64,000 nt of DNA, taken from Acidobacteriota bacterium. GTDB lineage: Bacteria; Acidobacteriota; UBA6911; JACQSX01. Both the position numbers and the translations under genes were made by a program. Position 1 is the stretch's first letter, and every line of letters begins with the position of its first letter. This document shows, piece by piece, positions 36,838 through 45,242 of the stretch. The notes under the pieces were generated by a model. That model made no database searches. It saw nothing but the letters and a program-made list of their open reading frames with translations, and was not told the DNA's origin. Location: contig JACQSX010000023.1 in assembly GCA_016211105.1 (NCBI GenBank), positions 91,102-155,101 on the forward strand, written 5' to 3'.

Positions 36838-37254
36838 GGCGCCGCACCCATCCAGACGATTAGGCCCAATCTAATGCCCAGCGTTAAACGGCCTATGCGG
36901 TCGCCTTGCAATATGCGTCGGAAAGCGATCTCTGCCCTGGACGTGCCGTCGGTGTCACCTCGGTTCAGAATTGACTGAGGACTGAAGCGGGACTCAACCG
37001 ACCGGAGCTTTCCCTCTTCGCTGGCTACTTTGGACAGGCGCGCCGTGTAAACGCGGACGTAAGGGGCACTTGCCATTCCTGTGTCCTCGATTGCATGAAT
37101 TACATAAACATGTTGTCACAAACGAGGCGCTAAGCGCCTAACTACGGCAAGTTACCCACCAGCAATACCCGACTTGCGGTATTCCTTGAGACCGATACGT
37201 GCGCTAACTTTATGGGGTGGATCGTAAATTGAAGCAAAATGGAAAGGAGCAACT
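36838..37254. other. Gene-free stretch of about 417 bp ahead of the glycine-zipper protein gene
   Basis: No convincing coding sequence on either strand. A minus-strand open frame at 36783-37076 overlaps the preceding gene and resembles nothing recognised. The only structure noted is a 15-base near-palindrome at 37125-37139. The stretch presumably holds the promoter of the gene starting at 37255. Confidence 0.5.
37125..37139. promoter_or_regulatory. Near-perfect palindrome upstream of the glycine-zipper gene, possible operator
   Basis: The sequence AGGCGCTAAGCGCCT is symmetrical apart from its central base. It lies about 115 bp before the start codon at 37255. A dimeric repressor or a small hairpin are both possible; nothing else supports either. 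Confidence 0.25.
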
Positions 37255-38136
37255 ATGAAAATTAAAAAATCATTGATCGCGGGGTTACTGATGCTCCTAA
37301 TCCCTGCGGTGTCACTGCCGGTAATGGCTGATAGCGTCACCTTAAGAGACGGTCGGACATATATGGGCACATATATAGGGGGTACTTCCCGGACGATCCG
37401 ATTTCGTACCGAGGGTGTAACTAAGACCTTCCGAATCGCAGAGGTGGGGCAGTTGAACTTTGGATCTGCTGTGACTGCCACTGCTGGGATGTCCTCATCC
37501 GACCAGTATGGTTCGCACTCTGGGACGCATTCCGATACACGCTCGGGTGTGCACTCCGGTACCCATGTAGGTCCCTACTCTACGGATACGACTTCTTCCG
37601 GTTATCCGCGTGTCGCCGTGCGCGACGAATATGTAATTCCTTCAGGAACAGTACTACGTGTTCGGACCAACGAGCTGATTGATTCGGATAACGCGCGTGT
37701 GGGAGATACTTACAGCGCGACTTTGGATCAGAATGTGATTCTCAATGGCCAATTGCTTGCCGAACGAGGTTCGCCCGCCAAGTTGCGTATCGCTGAGATG
37801 GAGGAGGCAGGTACGTTTACCGGTCGCACAATCCTGGTCATCGATCTGGTGGAAATGACGGTGGGTAGTTCCCCCTATGCGCTTAGCACTACACAGGTTG
37901 AGGAACGTGGAGGTTCACAAGGCAAGCGGACCGGTGCAGCCGTGGGGGGTGGCGCAGCGCTAGGCGGCATCATTGGTGCTATTGCGGGCGGTGGTAAGGG
38001 AGCTGCCATTGGTGCAGCGGTTGGCGGCGCTAGCGGCGCTGGCTACCAGATACTGATCAAGGGTGAAAAGCTCAAGATTCCAGCCGAAACAATACTGGAA
38101 TTCACCTTGCAGCAGGACTTGTTCCTGCACCGGTAG
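37255..38136 (+). CDS. Exported glycine-zipper protein
   Basis: This 293-residue protein has a signal peptide ending MADS and an excellent ribosome-binding site (AAGGAG seven bases before ATG). Residues about 25-75 have the [16 protein letters not shown] pattern of a small beta-barrel. The middle is a Ser/Gly/His/Thr-rich linker, and residues about 225-270 contain a glycine zipper ([24 protein letters not shown]) able to pack in a membrane. A further [18 protein letters not shown] segment resembles proteins tethered to the outer membrane. It is first of three small envelope genes that look like a stress-response set. Confidence 0.75.
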   Translation: MKIKKSLIAGLLMLLIPAVSLPVMADSVTLRDGRTYMGTYIGGTSRTIRFRTEGVTKTFRIAEVGQLNFGSAVTATAGMSSSDQYGSHSGTHSDTRSGVHSGTHVGPYSTDTTSSGYPRVAVRDEYVIPSGTVLRVRTNELIDSDNARVGDTYSATLDQNVILNGQLLAERGSPAKLRIAEMEEAGTFTGRTILVIDLVEMTVGSSPYALSTTQVEERGGSQGKRTGAAVGGGAALGGIIGAIAGGGKGAAIGAAVGGASGAGYQILIKGEKLKIPAETILEFTLQQDLFLHR

Positions 38137-38149
38137 GTAGAAGTCAGGA

Positions 38150-38194
38150 AGGGCTCGCAATACGCACAAGACTTCGCGTTCTAGGGCGAGCCCT
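38150..38194. other. Hairpin with nine-base-pair perfect stem between glycine-zipper and BON genes
   Basis: AGGGCTCGC at 38150-38158 pairs perfectly with GCGAGCCCT at 38186-38194 across a 27-base loop. No T-run follows, so intrinsic termination is not supported; the structure may protect or attenuate the upstream mRNA. Confidence 0.4.
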
Positions 38195-38257
38195 CTGGCT
38201 GGTGCTTTGCGCAAGCTACGCCCAAGTGCGATCCCACTACAACAGGAGGGTCCTAAC

Positions 38258-38656
38258 ATGAAACGTCTATTGCTTCTTACTTTTGTGCTGACAATGGCAG
38301 GTCTTCTATCAGTTGACTGTACCAGAGAATCCAGTGAAGCCGCTAAAGGTGCGATTAAGGACGCGGGCGGCATGGTTGCCGAGAGCGCTAAGAAGGTCGG
38401 CGAAGATACGAAGGCAGTGGCCGGAACCATAGAAAGCGCGACTACGGATGCTACCATCACGGCCGCAGTGAAAATGAAGTTAGTAAAGGACGCTAGTGTT
38501 TCGGCCATGGATATTGATGTGGATACTAAGGATGGAATGGTCACACTCAGTGGTGAGGTTTCAAGTAAGGCAGAAGTCGACAAAGCGGTGGAGCTTGCGA
38601 GTAGTGTTTCGGGTGTAAAGATGGTGCATTCCAACTTGGCGATTCACAAGAAGTAG
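38258..38656 (+). CDS. BON-domain lipoprotein
   Basis: The start at 38258 follows CAGGAGGG and gives a signal ending in LLSVDC, a plausible lipoprotein attachment cysteine; the frame extends 17 codons upstream but without such a signal. Residues about 65-130 form a BON domain (TDATITAAVKMKLVKD to GVKMVHSNLAI), a fold that binds phospholipid or peptidoglycan-associated surfaces as in OsmY. The intervening region is an alanine-rich helix. It lies between the glycine-zipper protein and a 49-residue membrane protein, suggesting an envelope-stress group. Confidence 0.85.
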   Translation: MKRLLLLTFVLTMAGLLSVDCTRESSEAAKGAIKDAGGMVAESAKKVGEDTKAVAGTIESATTDATITAAVKMKLVKDASVSAMDIDVDTKDGMVTLSGEVSSKAEVDKAVELASSVSGVKMVHSNLAIHKK

Positions 38657-38757
38657 ACTTACTCCGCGGGTACGAACCGGGAAAACCTACGATGATATTG
38701 CCGAGTGGCTGAAGCGAATGATAGGTAGAAGCGAAACTCATTTTGGGAGGTCAAAAC

Positions 38758-38907
38758 ATGCTTTGGACTATTTTTGCAATTCTCTTAATCATGTGGCTGC
38801 TGGGAATGGTTACTTCCTACACACTGGGTGGATTCGTCCATATTCTGCTGCTTCTTGCGATCGCCGCAGTCTTGATCCGAATCATTCAAGGCCGTCACCC
38901 CATTTGA
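38758..38907 (+). CDS. Lmo0937-family small membrane protein (49 residues)
   Basis: A 49-codon gene with a clear ribosome-binding site (GGGAGG) eight bases before ATG. The product MLWTIFAILLIMWLLGMV continues through a Gly-rich turn (TLGGFVH) to a second helix and ends RIIQGRHPI. This is the two-helix hairpin pattern of the Lmo0937/DUF5670 family, often seen next to BON-domain and stress genes. No enzymatic role is known. Confidence 0.8.
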   Translation: MLWTIFAILLIMWLLGMVTSYTLGGFVHILLLLAIAAVLIRIIQGRHPI

Positions 38908-39043
38908 CGATCACGGCCCCAATGAAGACGATCCACGTTTAGTCAAACGCAGATCCGTCTTAGAACGTATAGCGCATCTGAGCGTTCACTGGCGAAAGAC
39001 AAAGGAGAAAAAGACTCCAGAGTGACGTAGTTCAGAGGGCAGC

Positions 39044-39382
39044 TCACACCGCGGCTAAGGCTTGCTCCAGGTCAGCAATCAGATCGGTAGGATTCTCGAC
39101 GCCGATCGATAGGCGAATCATTTTGTCTGTGACCCCCATGCGCTGTCGATCGAGTGGAGCGATATCGGAGTGGGTCATGCTGGCGGGATGCTCCGCCAGA
39201 GATTCCGTCCCCCCGAGACTGACAGCCAGTTTGAAAAGCTGCAAAGCGTTAAGGAAACGGAAAGCCTCAGCTTCGGCGCCAATGATGTCACAGGAAATCA
39301 TGGCGCCGGTAGATCTCTCGCTGAGGATCGTCCTCGGCGAGGTGTCCGATATAATAAACGCGCTCCACTCCAAGTCCCCGGC
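39044..39382 (-). pseudogene. Frameshifted 3' remnant of a cystathionine gamma-synthase/lyase-type PLP enzyme
   Basis: The minus strand encodes the last about 85 residues of a Cys/Met-metabolism PLP enzyme ([61 protein letters not shown]). The preceding segment [22 protein letters not shown] lies in a different frame, with the shift near 39305-39315. Everything upstream, about 300 residues including the PLP lysine, is missing. The tail sequence itself is well conserved, so decay looks recent. Not functional as it stands. Confidence 0.85.
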
Positions 39383-39433
39383 TTTTTTTTCTTATCCATG
39401 GTCCTCTCCTGCGCTATCCCAAAAAGCGCTTTC

Positions 39434-40747
39434 CTATTTAGGAAGCAATGCAACTTGGGTAATGCGATGCCGCGCCATGTTCTCCACACGAATCACGCCA
39501 TACCGCGTTTCCAGTACGTCACCTAGCCGGGCAACACGTCCCAAGTGCTCCATTACATAACCTGCAATCGTGGCAGCTTCTGTCTGGCCCAATGCCCACC
39601 CTAATTGTTCCTTTAACTCCTCCAGACGAACCTCACCACGCACCAATATACGACCATCGGGCATGGACTGAATTTGGGGCAGTTCCGCTTCCAACGCGTC
39701 CTGCAACTCACCAAACACTTCTTCCACTATATCCTCCAAAGTCACGAGCCCCGCTGTAGTTCCATGCTCATCAATCATGATTGCTATTTGCGTGTGGTGT
39801 CGGCGGAATTGTTGCAACAATTCATCCAAACGAATTATCTCCGGGACTATCAGCGGTGGGCGCAACAGCTTGCGAGTGTCCAGCGGTTCTTGTGATAGGT
39901 ACAAGTGCCTCACTAGATCCTGTAAGTGAAGGATACCGATAACATTATCAACTGTTCCCTCGTAAACGGGGAGGCGCGTATGAATCGTTTGGGCAACTTG
40001 ACGTAACAATGGTTCGGCCGGCATGTTCACATTCAGCATCACCATGTCGAAACGTCGGATCATGACGTCACTGGCACGCAAATCGGCAAACTGAAGGCTG
40101 CGTTGAGTCAACTGCCGCTCGATATCCTCAAGAATGCCCGCCCTGTGGCTTTGCACGATGAGCAACCTTAATTCCTCCACGGAGAAGGCTCCCTGATTCT
40201 CCTTAGGAGAGGGCAGACGGAACAGACGGAGGACTTGGTTACCCAGGGCGTTCATGCTCCAAATCAGGGGCATGAACAGAGTCACAGCCATTCGCATTGG
40301 CCTGGCCACCAGCAGGGCCACTTGCTCAGGAAATTGAAGCGTTGCTGACTTAGGCACTAACTCGCTGAGAACAACCAGTAGATACGTGATAACGACCAGC
40401 GTGACAATTGTGGCGATGGCTTCGCTGGTGACCTCACCAATAAAGGATGGCGGCAGAATGCGCGTAAATAGGGGTTCAAGGATGGCCTGCAGCGCAGGTT
40501 CACCAAACCGACCAGACATAAGCCCAGCCAGTGTGATACCCACCTGAACCCCGGCGATATAGCGGTTGATATGGTCCAATTCGTGTAACACCACCTTGGC
40601 CGTTCTACCATTTTGCGCCGCGATCGCCTCCATCCGGGTGCGCCTCACTCGGACTAAGGCATATTCGCCCGCAACAAAAAATGCATTCAGCAACACGAAT
40701 GAAAAAACGATCAACAGACCTCGCGGAATGTTCGCTAACCCTTCCAC
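39434..40747 (-). CDS. CNNM/HlyC-CorC-type membrane protein with CBS pair
   Basis: This 437-residue protein starts with a CNNM transmembrane domain (residues about 1-200, with FVAGEYALVRVRRTRME and VGITLAGLMSGRFGEPALQ). Two CBS domains follow (about 215-335), then a CorC/HlyC C-terminal domain (about 350-430). Family members are implicated in Mg2+ or Co2+ efflux and homeostasis. The start is GTG with an AAGGAGG site eight bases away. It is divergent from terC, another ion-homeostasis gene. Complete and undisturbed. Confidence 0.9.
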   Translation of the reverse strand: MEGLANIPRGLLIVFSFVLLNAFFVAGEYALVRVRRTRMEAIAAQNGRTAKVVLHELDHINRYIAGVQVGITLAGLMSGRFGEPALQAILEPLFTRILPPSFIGEVTSEAIATIVTLVVITYLLVVLSELVPKSATLQFPEQVALLVARPMRMAVTLFMPLIWSMNALGNQVLRLFRLPSPKENQGAFSVEELRLLIVQSHRAGILEDIERQLTQRSLQFADLRASDVMIRRFDMVMLNVNMPAEPLLRQVAQTIHTRLPVYEGTVDNVIGILHLQDLVRHLYLSQEPLDTRKLLRPPLIVPEIIRLDELLQQFRRHHTQIAIMIDEHGTTAGLVTLEDIVEEVFGELQDALEAELPQIQSMPDGRILVRGEVRLEELKEQLGWALGQTEAATIAGYVMEHLGRVARLGDVLETRYGVIRVENMARHRITQVALLPK

Positions 40748-40959
40748 AATTACGCCTCCTTCTGCTGGAGATATTCTTCAGCACGATCTGCCAACCGCTT
40801 GACGCAGATTGACTTCAACTGCCGATATTATTGCGCCGGGTTGTCATGAACGAAAAACCCTGTTGCTGTGTATGTTATAAGATTGTTGGCAAGATTGTAA
40901 CGCTACCAAGCGGGGGATCTATACGCCCGTTTTTTGGGCCGCCAAGTGTGGAGTGAGGT

Positions 40960-41949
40960 GTGGAACTGGAGAGTATCGGAACTCCCATCTTGTGGATCGG
41001 CTTCACCTTGTTTGTACTGGCCATGCTCGCACTGGACCTCGGCGTGTTCCACCGGCGGGCACATGAGGTTAGGACTCGGGAAGCCCTTCTTTGGACCTTT
41101 GTCTGGGTCGTCCTGGCGCTGCTGTTCAACGTCGGCGTGTATCTCTGGTTCGGGTCGGAGCGGGCGCTCGAGTTTCTCACGGGCTACCTCATCGAGAAGG
41201 CGCTCTCGGTCGACAACATCTTCGTCTTCCTCGTCATATTCTCGTACTTCACGGTTCCGGCCGTGCTCCAACACAGGGTGCTCTTCTGGGGAATTCTGGG
41301 CGCCTTGATCATGCGCGTTATCTTCATCGTATTCGGCGCCGCTCTGCTCCAGGAATTCCATTGGGTCATTTATGTCTTCGGAGGGTTCTTGGTCTTTACC
41401 GGGGTAAGGCTATTCTTCCAGCGCGAGAGCGAGGTTCATCCTGAGCGGAATCCTGTAGTCCGTCTGTTCCAGCGGGTCGTCCCCTCTGTTAGCGACTATC
41501 GCAACTCGCGCTTCACCGTGGTCGAAGCGGGCAAGCGGCGCGCCACCCCACTCTTGCTGGTCCTCGTGGTCGTCGAGGCGACCGACATCGTCTTTGCCGT
41601 CGACTCGATCCCGGCGATCTTCGCCATCACCTTGGACCCCTTTATCGTCTATACATCGAATATCTTCGCCATCCTCGGCCTGCGCGCGCTCTACTTCGTC
41701 CTTGCCGATGTGATGGGAAAGTTCCACTACCTGAAGGTGGGCCTGTCCCTCGTGCTCGTCTTTGTCGGCGCCAAGATGCTGATCGCCGAATTCTACAAGG
41801 TACCCATCACGGTCTCGCTCGGCGTGGTCGCTGCCCTGCTTGGCGGTTCCGTTGTCGCCTCGCTGCTGCGTCCACCCACCAAGCCGCCGCTGCCTGTGCA
41901 CCCTCCGCACGGCCCCTCCGCGCCAGCTGAAGCGAATGTGAAAGTATGA
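40960..41949 (+). CDS. TerC-family integral membrane protein (Alx-like)
   Basis: At 329 residues with about nine helices, it contains the characteristic acidic motifs EKALSVDNIFVFLVIF and EATDIVFAVDSIPAIFAIT, which in this family are linked with Mn2+ export and tellurite resistance. The start codon is GTG after GGAGTGAG. Base composition by eye is more GC-rich than neighbours, with long open frames on the other strand, consistent with different codon use or transfer. No yybP-ykoY-type Mn riboswitch could be recognised in the leader. The stop overlaps the start of the PGPGW gene. Confidence 0.92.
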   Translation: MELESIGTPILWIGFTLFVLAMLALDLGVFHRRAHEVRTREALLWTFVWVVLALLFNVGVYLWFGSERALEFLTGYLIEKALSVDNIFVFLVIFSYFTVPAVLQHRVLFWGILGALIMRVIFIVFGAALLQEFHWVIYVFGGFLVFTGVRLFFQRESEVHPERNPVVRLFQRVVPSVSDYRNSRFTVVEAGKRRATPLLLVLVVVEATDIVFAVDSIPAIFAITLDPFIVYTSNIFAILGLRALYFVLADVMGKFHYLKVGLSLVLVFVGAKMLIAEFYKVPITVSLGVVAALLGGSVVASLLRPPTKPPLPVHPPHGPSAPAEANVKV

Positions 41950-42260
41950 GTCACAAGGAACGCGCCGATCAGCCCCTTTCTACACTTCGGATCGCACGCA
42001 AGATAGTGGTGCTGGTTATCGGTGGGACGGTCCTGGCAATCGGCGTGGCTCTCATCGTCCTTCCAGGTCCGGCGGTAGTGGTCATCCCGGCCGGACTGGC
42101 GATCTTGGCTACCGAGTTCCTTTGGGCCCGAAAGCTTCTTCGCCATCTGAAGGCGCGCGCCTTTCAAATACTCGGCAAACCAACGGACGATGAGAAGGGT
42201 GCCTGCACACAAGGGACGACGGTGCGCCGGAATGGGACATGGTGGCGGAAAGAGCGATGA
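41946..42260 (+). CDS. PGPGW-family putative transmembrane protein
   Basis: This 104-residue protein overlaps terC by four bases (ATGA). It has two helices with VLPGPAVVVIPAGLAIL between residues about 37-54, the signature of the PGPGW family, then a basic amphipathic segment (WARKLLRHLKARAF). The family often travels with ion-transport genes. Coupling to terC suggests a shared role in membrane or metal homeostasis; this is inference. Confidence 0.8.
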   Translation: MSHKERADQPLSTLRIARKIVVLVIGGTVLAIGVALIVLPGPAVVVIPAGLAILATEFLWARKLLRHLKARAFQILGKPTDDEKGACTQGTTVRRNGTWWRKER

Positions 42261-42356
42261 ATTCTGGAGGTACTTAGAATTGGATTCGCGACAAGTCAAG
42301 ACCAGCGCCATCGACGAAGGACTTGTTTTTGCGCTGGATCATTCCAGGGCCGCATC

Positions 42357-42971
42357 TTACGATCTTCCCGAACCGTCAAGCCCCAACTCAGACGCGATCT
42401 GTTTCATTGCGTCAATGACAAGCTGAATATGCGCGTCTAGATCCACTCCCAGATCAGCCGCGCCCGTAAATATATCTTCGCGCCTGACCGAGCGCGCAAA
42501 CGCCCTGTCCTTGAATTTCTTTTTTACCGATTCGACGGTTATGTCCGCAACATTCTTGCTGGGCCGCACCAGAGCGACCGCGGTGACAAATCCCACGAGC
42601 TCATCTACCGCAAACAGAGTTTTGTCCATCAATGACTGTCGCGGCACTCCCAAATACTCCGCATGGGATTTTATTGCATGGATGATATCGTCCGGGTACC
42701 CGTGTGCCTCCAGGATCTCGGCTCCCTTCATGGGGTGATCGGGTGGGTCGGGATAGCGCTCATAATCAAAATCGTGCAACAACCCAACGATTCCCCATTT
42801 ATGCTCGTCTTCCGAGAATTTGCGGGCATAGGCGCACATTGCCGCTTCTACTGCGAGGGCGTGCTTGATGAGGTTCGGATTCTGCGTGTATTCACACAGC
42901 AGCGCCCAAGCGCGCTCGCGGCTCAGCTCTTGTAATTCGGATCCCATTTGATATCGTTGCTTTGTGAGCAA
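42357..42971 (-). CDS. HD-domain phosphohydrolase-like protein
   Basis: This 204-residue soluble protein has HD-superfamily ligands: His in LIKHALAVE near residue 37, the HD pair in GLLHDFDYERYP near 66, HPMKGAEIL near 79 and IKSHAEYLG near 100, followed by a conserved Asp region (DELVGFVTAV). It is the predicted HDIG-type hydrolase found in many genomes without known substrate. The frame could start at residue 1 or at Met9 (42947), which is closer to homologues; neither has a clear ribosome-binding site. It is divergent from the pyruvate kinase remnant. Confidence 0.85.
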   Translation of the reverse strand: MLTKQRYQMGSELQELSRERAWALLCEYTQNPNLIKHALAVEAAMCAYARKFSEDEHKWGIVGLLHDFDYERYPDPPDHPMKGAEILEAHGYPDDIIHAIKSHAEYLGVPRQSLMDKTLFAVDELVGFVTAVALVRPSKNVADITVESVKKKFKDRAFARSVRREDIFTGAADLGVDLDAHIQLVIDAMKQIASELGLDGSGRS

Positions 42972-43036
42972 AAAACCAAAAGTCTTGGAAATACTGCAAA
43001 ATTTCCGTGTAATTTTATCATACCGATCTCGATCCC

Positions 43037-43660
43037 ATGCACAGAAAAGCCAAAATCATCGCGACGGTAGGGCCTGCCTGTAGTTCCCCGGAAAGGCTTC
43101 GCAAGCTGATTCGTGCCGGAGTGGACGTTTTCCGACTTAACTTCTCGCATGGCACTCACCAATCTCATCGCGCCACCGTGAGGAACATCCGAAGGATCTC
43201 CGCTCAACTCCACATTCCGGTGGGCATTATGCAGGATCTGCAAGGTCCCAAGATTCGAACTGGCGCGACGGAAGGCGGCAATCCGATCGAGTTAAAGGCC
43301 GGGAAAAAACTGGTGATCACCACTTACCATGCCTCTAATTTTGTCAAGGCGCGATACATCATCGCCTTCACCCAGAGCGGAGCGACCGCTAACTTAATTG
43401 CAAAATACCGGCCCGGTTCGCGCGTCCTCGCCTTTACTCCGTACGAGGAAGTCGTGCGGCGCTTGAAATTGACATGGGGCGTGACCCCCATGCGAATGCT
43501 CCCAATCTCCAACGTAGATGAGCTGATTGGAGCGCTGGAGAAGGAATTGCTCACACGGAAATTAGCGAGAAGAGGGGACCGTCTGGCAATCCTGACGGGA
43601 GCGCCCATCCTGGAGAGGGGCCATACCAGCTTGCTGAAGTTGCACGAAGTAAAAGGATGA
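43037..43660 (+). pseudogene. Pyruvate kinase with internal deletion of most of the catalytic barrel
   Basis: Residues 1-about 95 are the normal start of pyruvate kinase (KIIATVGPACSSPERLRKLI, FRLNFSHGTH, MQDLQGPKIRTG). Residues about 103-207 are the normal C-terminal regulatory domain (YIIAFTQSGATANLIAKYRPG, ILTGAPILERG). About 270 residues between them, which carry the catalytic lysine, Mg2+ ligands and B domain, are absent, yet the reading frame is kept. A full enzyme is about 470 residues. It cannot be an active kinase unless it forms an unusual complex. Classed as broken; an assembly deletion is the main alternative. Confidence 0.85.
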
Positions 43661-43700
43661 TTTCAAATGTGGAGCGCAAGCCATGACCGATGGCTGAGAG

Positions 43701-45218
43701 CTAGCGACTTCTGAGCGCCACTACCTCGCCTTCCGCATCGTAAACTTCCACATTGCCAAACTGGGCCAGCTTATCGCGGACTTTCGAGGCATCGCCTACA
43801 GCGATAACCTGCAAGTGGTCAAGGTCGACATATTTTCGTGCCACGCGCTGAATATCCTGAGCGCTTACGGCAGCCACTTTCTGCGGATACGTATCCCAAT
43901 AATTGGCCAGGAAATTGTAAAGCTTCTGGGTCAAGATATTCTGAAGCAAGGTCTGAGGCTCTTCGAGAGAAAGGGCGAAACTTCCCGCCAGAGCGCGTCT
44001 TGCGTCTTCAAGCTCCACAGGAGAAACCTGCTCGTCGTGGATACGCTTGAACTCATTCATAAACTCGCGCATCGCTTCTCCGGTGACATCGATTCTGACT
44101 TCCGAGCTTGCAACCCACACGCCGCGAAAGATCGACCCCGAAAAGGAGCTATAGGCTCCATAGGTGTATCCTTTTTCTTCTCGCAGGTTCATGAACAACC
44201 GCGCCGCCGCCCCGCCCCCAAGGATATGGTTCATCACGAGCATGGGAAAATAATCCGGATCCGTGCGCTCAATTCCGAGGTTACCCAGCATGAGTACAGT
44301 TTGGACCGAATGGGGTCGATCCACGAGATAGATCCGAGTCGGACCTTGAACGGGGATCGAGGGAATCGTCACTTTCGGCGTGTCTTTTGATTTCCAATCG
44401 CCAAAGACGCGCCGAATTCCGGGCAGAAATTCTTTCAGCGTTACATCCCCCACCACGGCAAGAATCGCGTTGTTCGGCCGATAATGCAGCGCGTGGAAGC
44501 CGCCCAGCTCCTCGGGCGTCGTTTTCTTAACCGACTCGGTAGAAGGAGTCACAAGACCGGCGGGGTGCCCTCCGTAAATAGCGCGGCTGAACCTCTCCTG
44601 CGCAAGAAACTGCGGGATAGACCGTTGAAATTGCAATTGAGAGAGAATCCGGTTCCTGAACTTCTCTACTTCTTCTTCTGGAAAGGTTGGGTCACGTATG
44701 ACATCGGCAAATATGTCAAGCACCTGATTAACATTTTCAATCAGTCCTGATGTGCTTACATGAGTAGTGAATGATGCCAGACCCGAATTGCCACTCAACG
44801 TTGCGCCCAACGATTCCACTTCCTCGGCGATCTGCCGGCTACTGCGCTTCCGAGTTCCCTCCCGCAACAACGATGCCGTAAATGATGCTAGGCCATGGTA
44901 ATCGGGAGGGTCTGACAAGCCACCGCTCAAAATCACCATCTGCATGAAGAAGGTCGGCACTCTGTGATCCTCGAGCACAATGACGCGCAAGCCGTTCTCT
45001 AATGTCGTTTCCTGACCCCGCGGCAGCTTCACTCTAAGGATTCGCTTGTTGACCGGAGCCCTGCCCTTCAGGATTGCCCCCTTGAGCGACTGATCGGGCC
45101 GCCCGGATGACTGCCGGCCACCGGCGGGACTCACAATTTGCGCGCCGAAGGCTGACAAGCACAGCACGACGCTGATTCCTACCCATACTTGAATTCGAAC
45201 CGTCGCCCGGATGCTCAT
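43701..45218 (-). CDS. M16-family peptidase homologue lacking the zinc motif
   Basis: This 505-residue exported protein (signal about residues 1-25) has two M16 half-domains. The zinc-site HxxEH is replaced by a YHGLASF segment near residue 107, so the metal site is absent. The substrate-binding R/Y region REEKGYTYGAYSSF near 340 is retained. This is the pattern of the non-catalytic partner in bacterial M16B heterodimers. It lies 24 bp after the catalytic partner at 45243-46685, with a good ribosome-binding site (AGGGAG). The pair should form one periplasmic peptidase. Confidence 0.9.
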   Translation of the reverse strand: MSIRATVRIQVWVGISVVLCLSAFGAQIVSPAGGRQSSGRPDQSLKGAILKGRAPVNKRILRVKLPRGQETTLENGLRVIVLEDHRVPTFFMQMVILSGGLSDPPDYHGLASFTASLLREGTRKRSSRQIAEEVESLGATLSGNSGLASFTTHVSTSGLIENVNQVLDIFADVIRDPTFPEEEVEKFRNRILSQLQFQRSIPQFLAQERFSRAIYGGHPAGLVTPSTESVKKTTPEELGGFHALHYRPNNAILAVVGDVTLKEFLPGIRRVFGDWKSKDTPKVTIPSIPVQGPTRIYLVDRPHSVQTVLMLGNLGIERTDPDYFPMLVMNHILGGGAAARLFMNLREEKGYTYGAYSSFSGSIFRGVWVASSEVRIDVTGEAMREFMNEFKRIHDEQVSPVELEDARRALAGSFALSLEEPQTLLQNILTQKLYNFLANYWDTYPQKVAAVSAQDIQRVARKYVDLDHLQVIAVGDASKVRDKLAQFGNVEVYDAEGEVVALRSR

Positions 45219-45242
45219 TGTTACTCCCTGAATCCTGTGAGT

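Noticed and set aside
36783..37076. Minus-strand open frame of 97 codons
   Set aside because: It overlaps the end of the OB-like gene and no family is recognisable; treated as noncoding.
36838..37254. Integron attC-like site, suggested by GTTAAAC near 36883 and GCCTAAC near 37134
   Set aside because: The two core-like motifs are in the wrong order and about 250 bases apart, and there is no integrase or cassette structure nearby.
40800..40959. Possible yybP-ykoY manganese riboswitch in the terC leader
   Set aside because: Searched by eye for the conserved junction sequences; none matched, and no convincing stem arrangement was found.
41410..41910. Antisense open frame within terC
   Set aside because: Charged, repetitive sequence produced by codon bias of the real terC gene; no homology.
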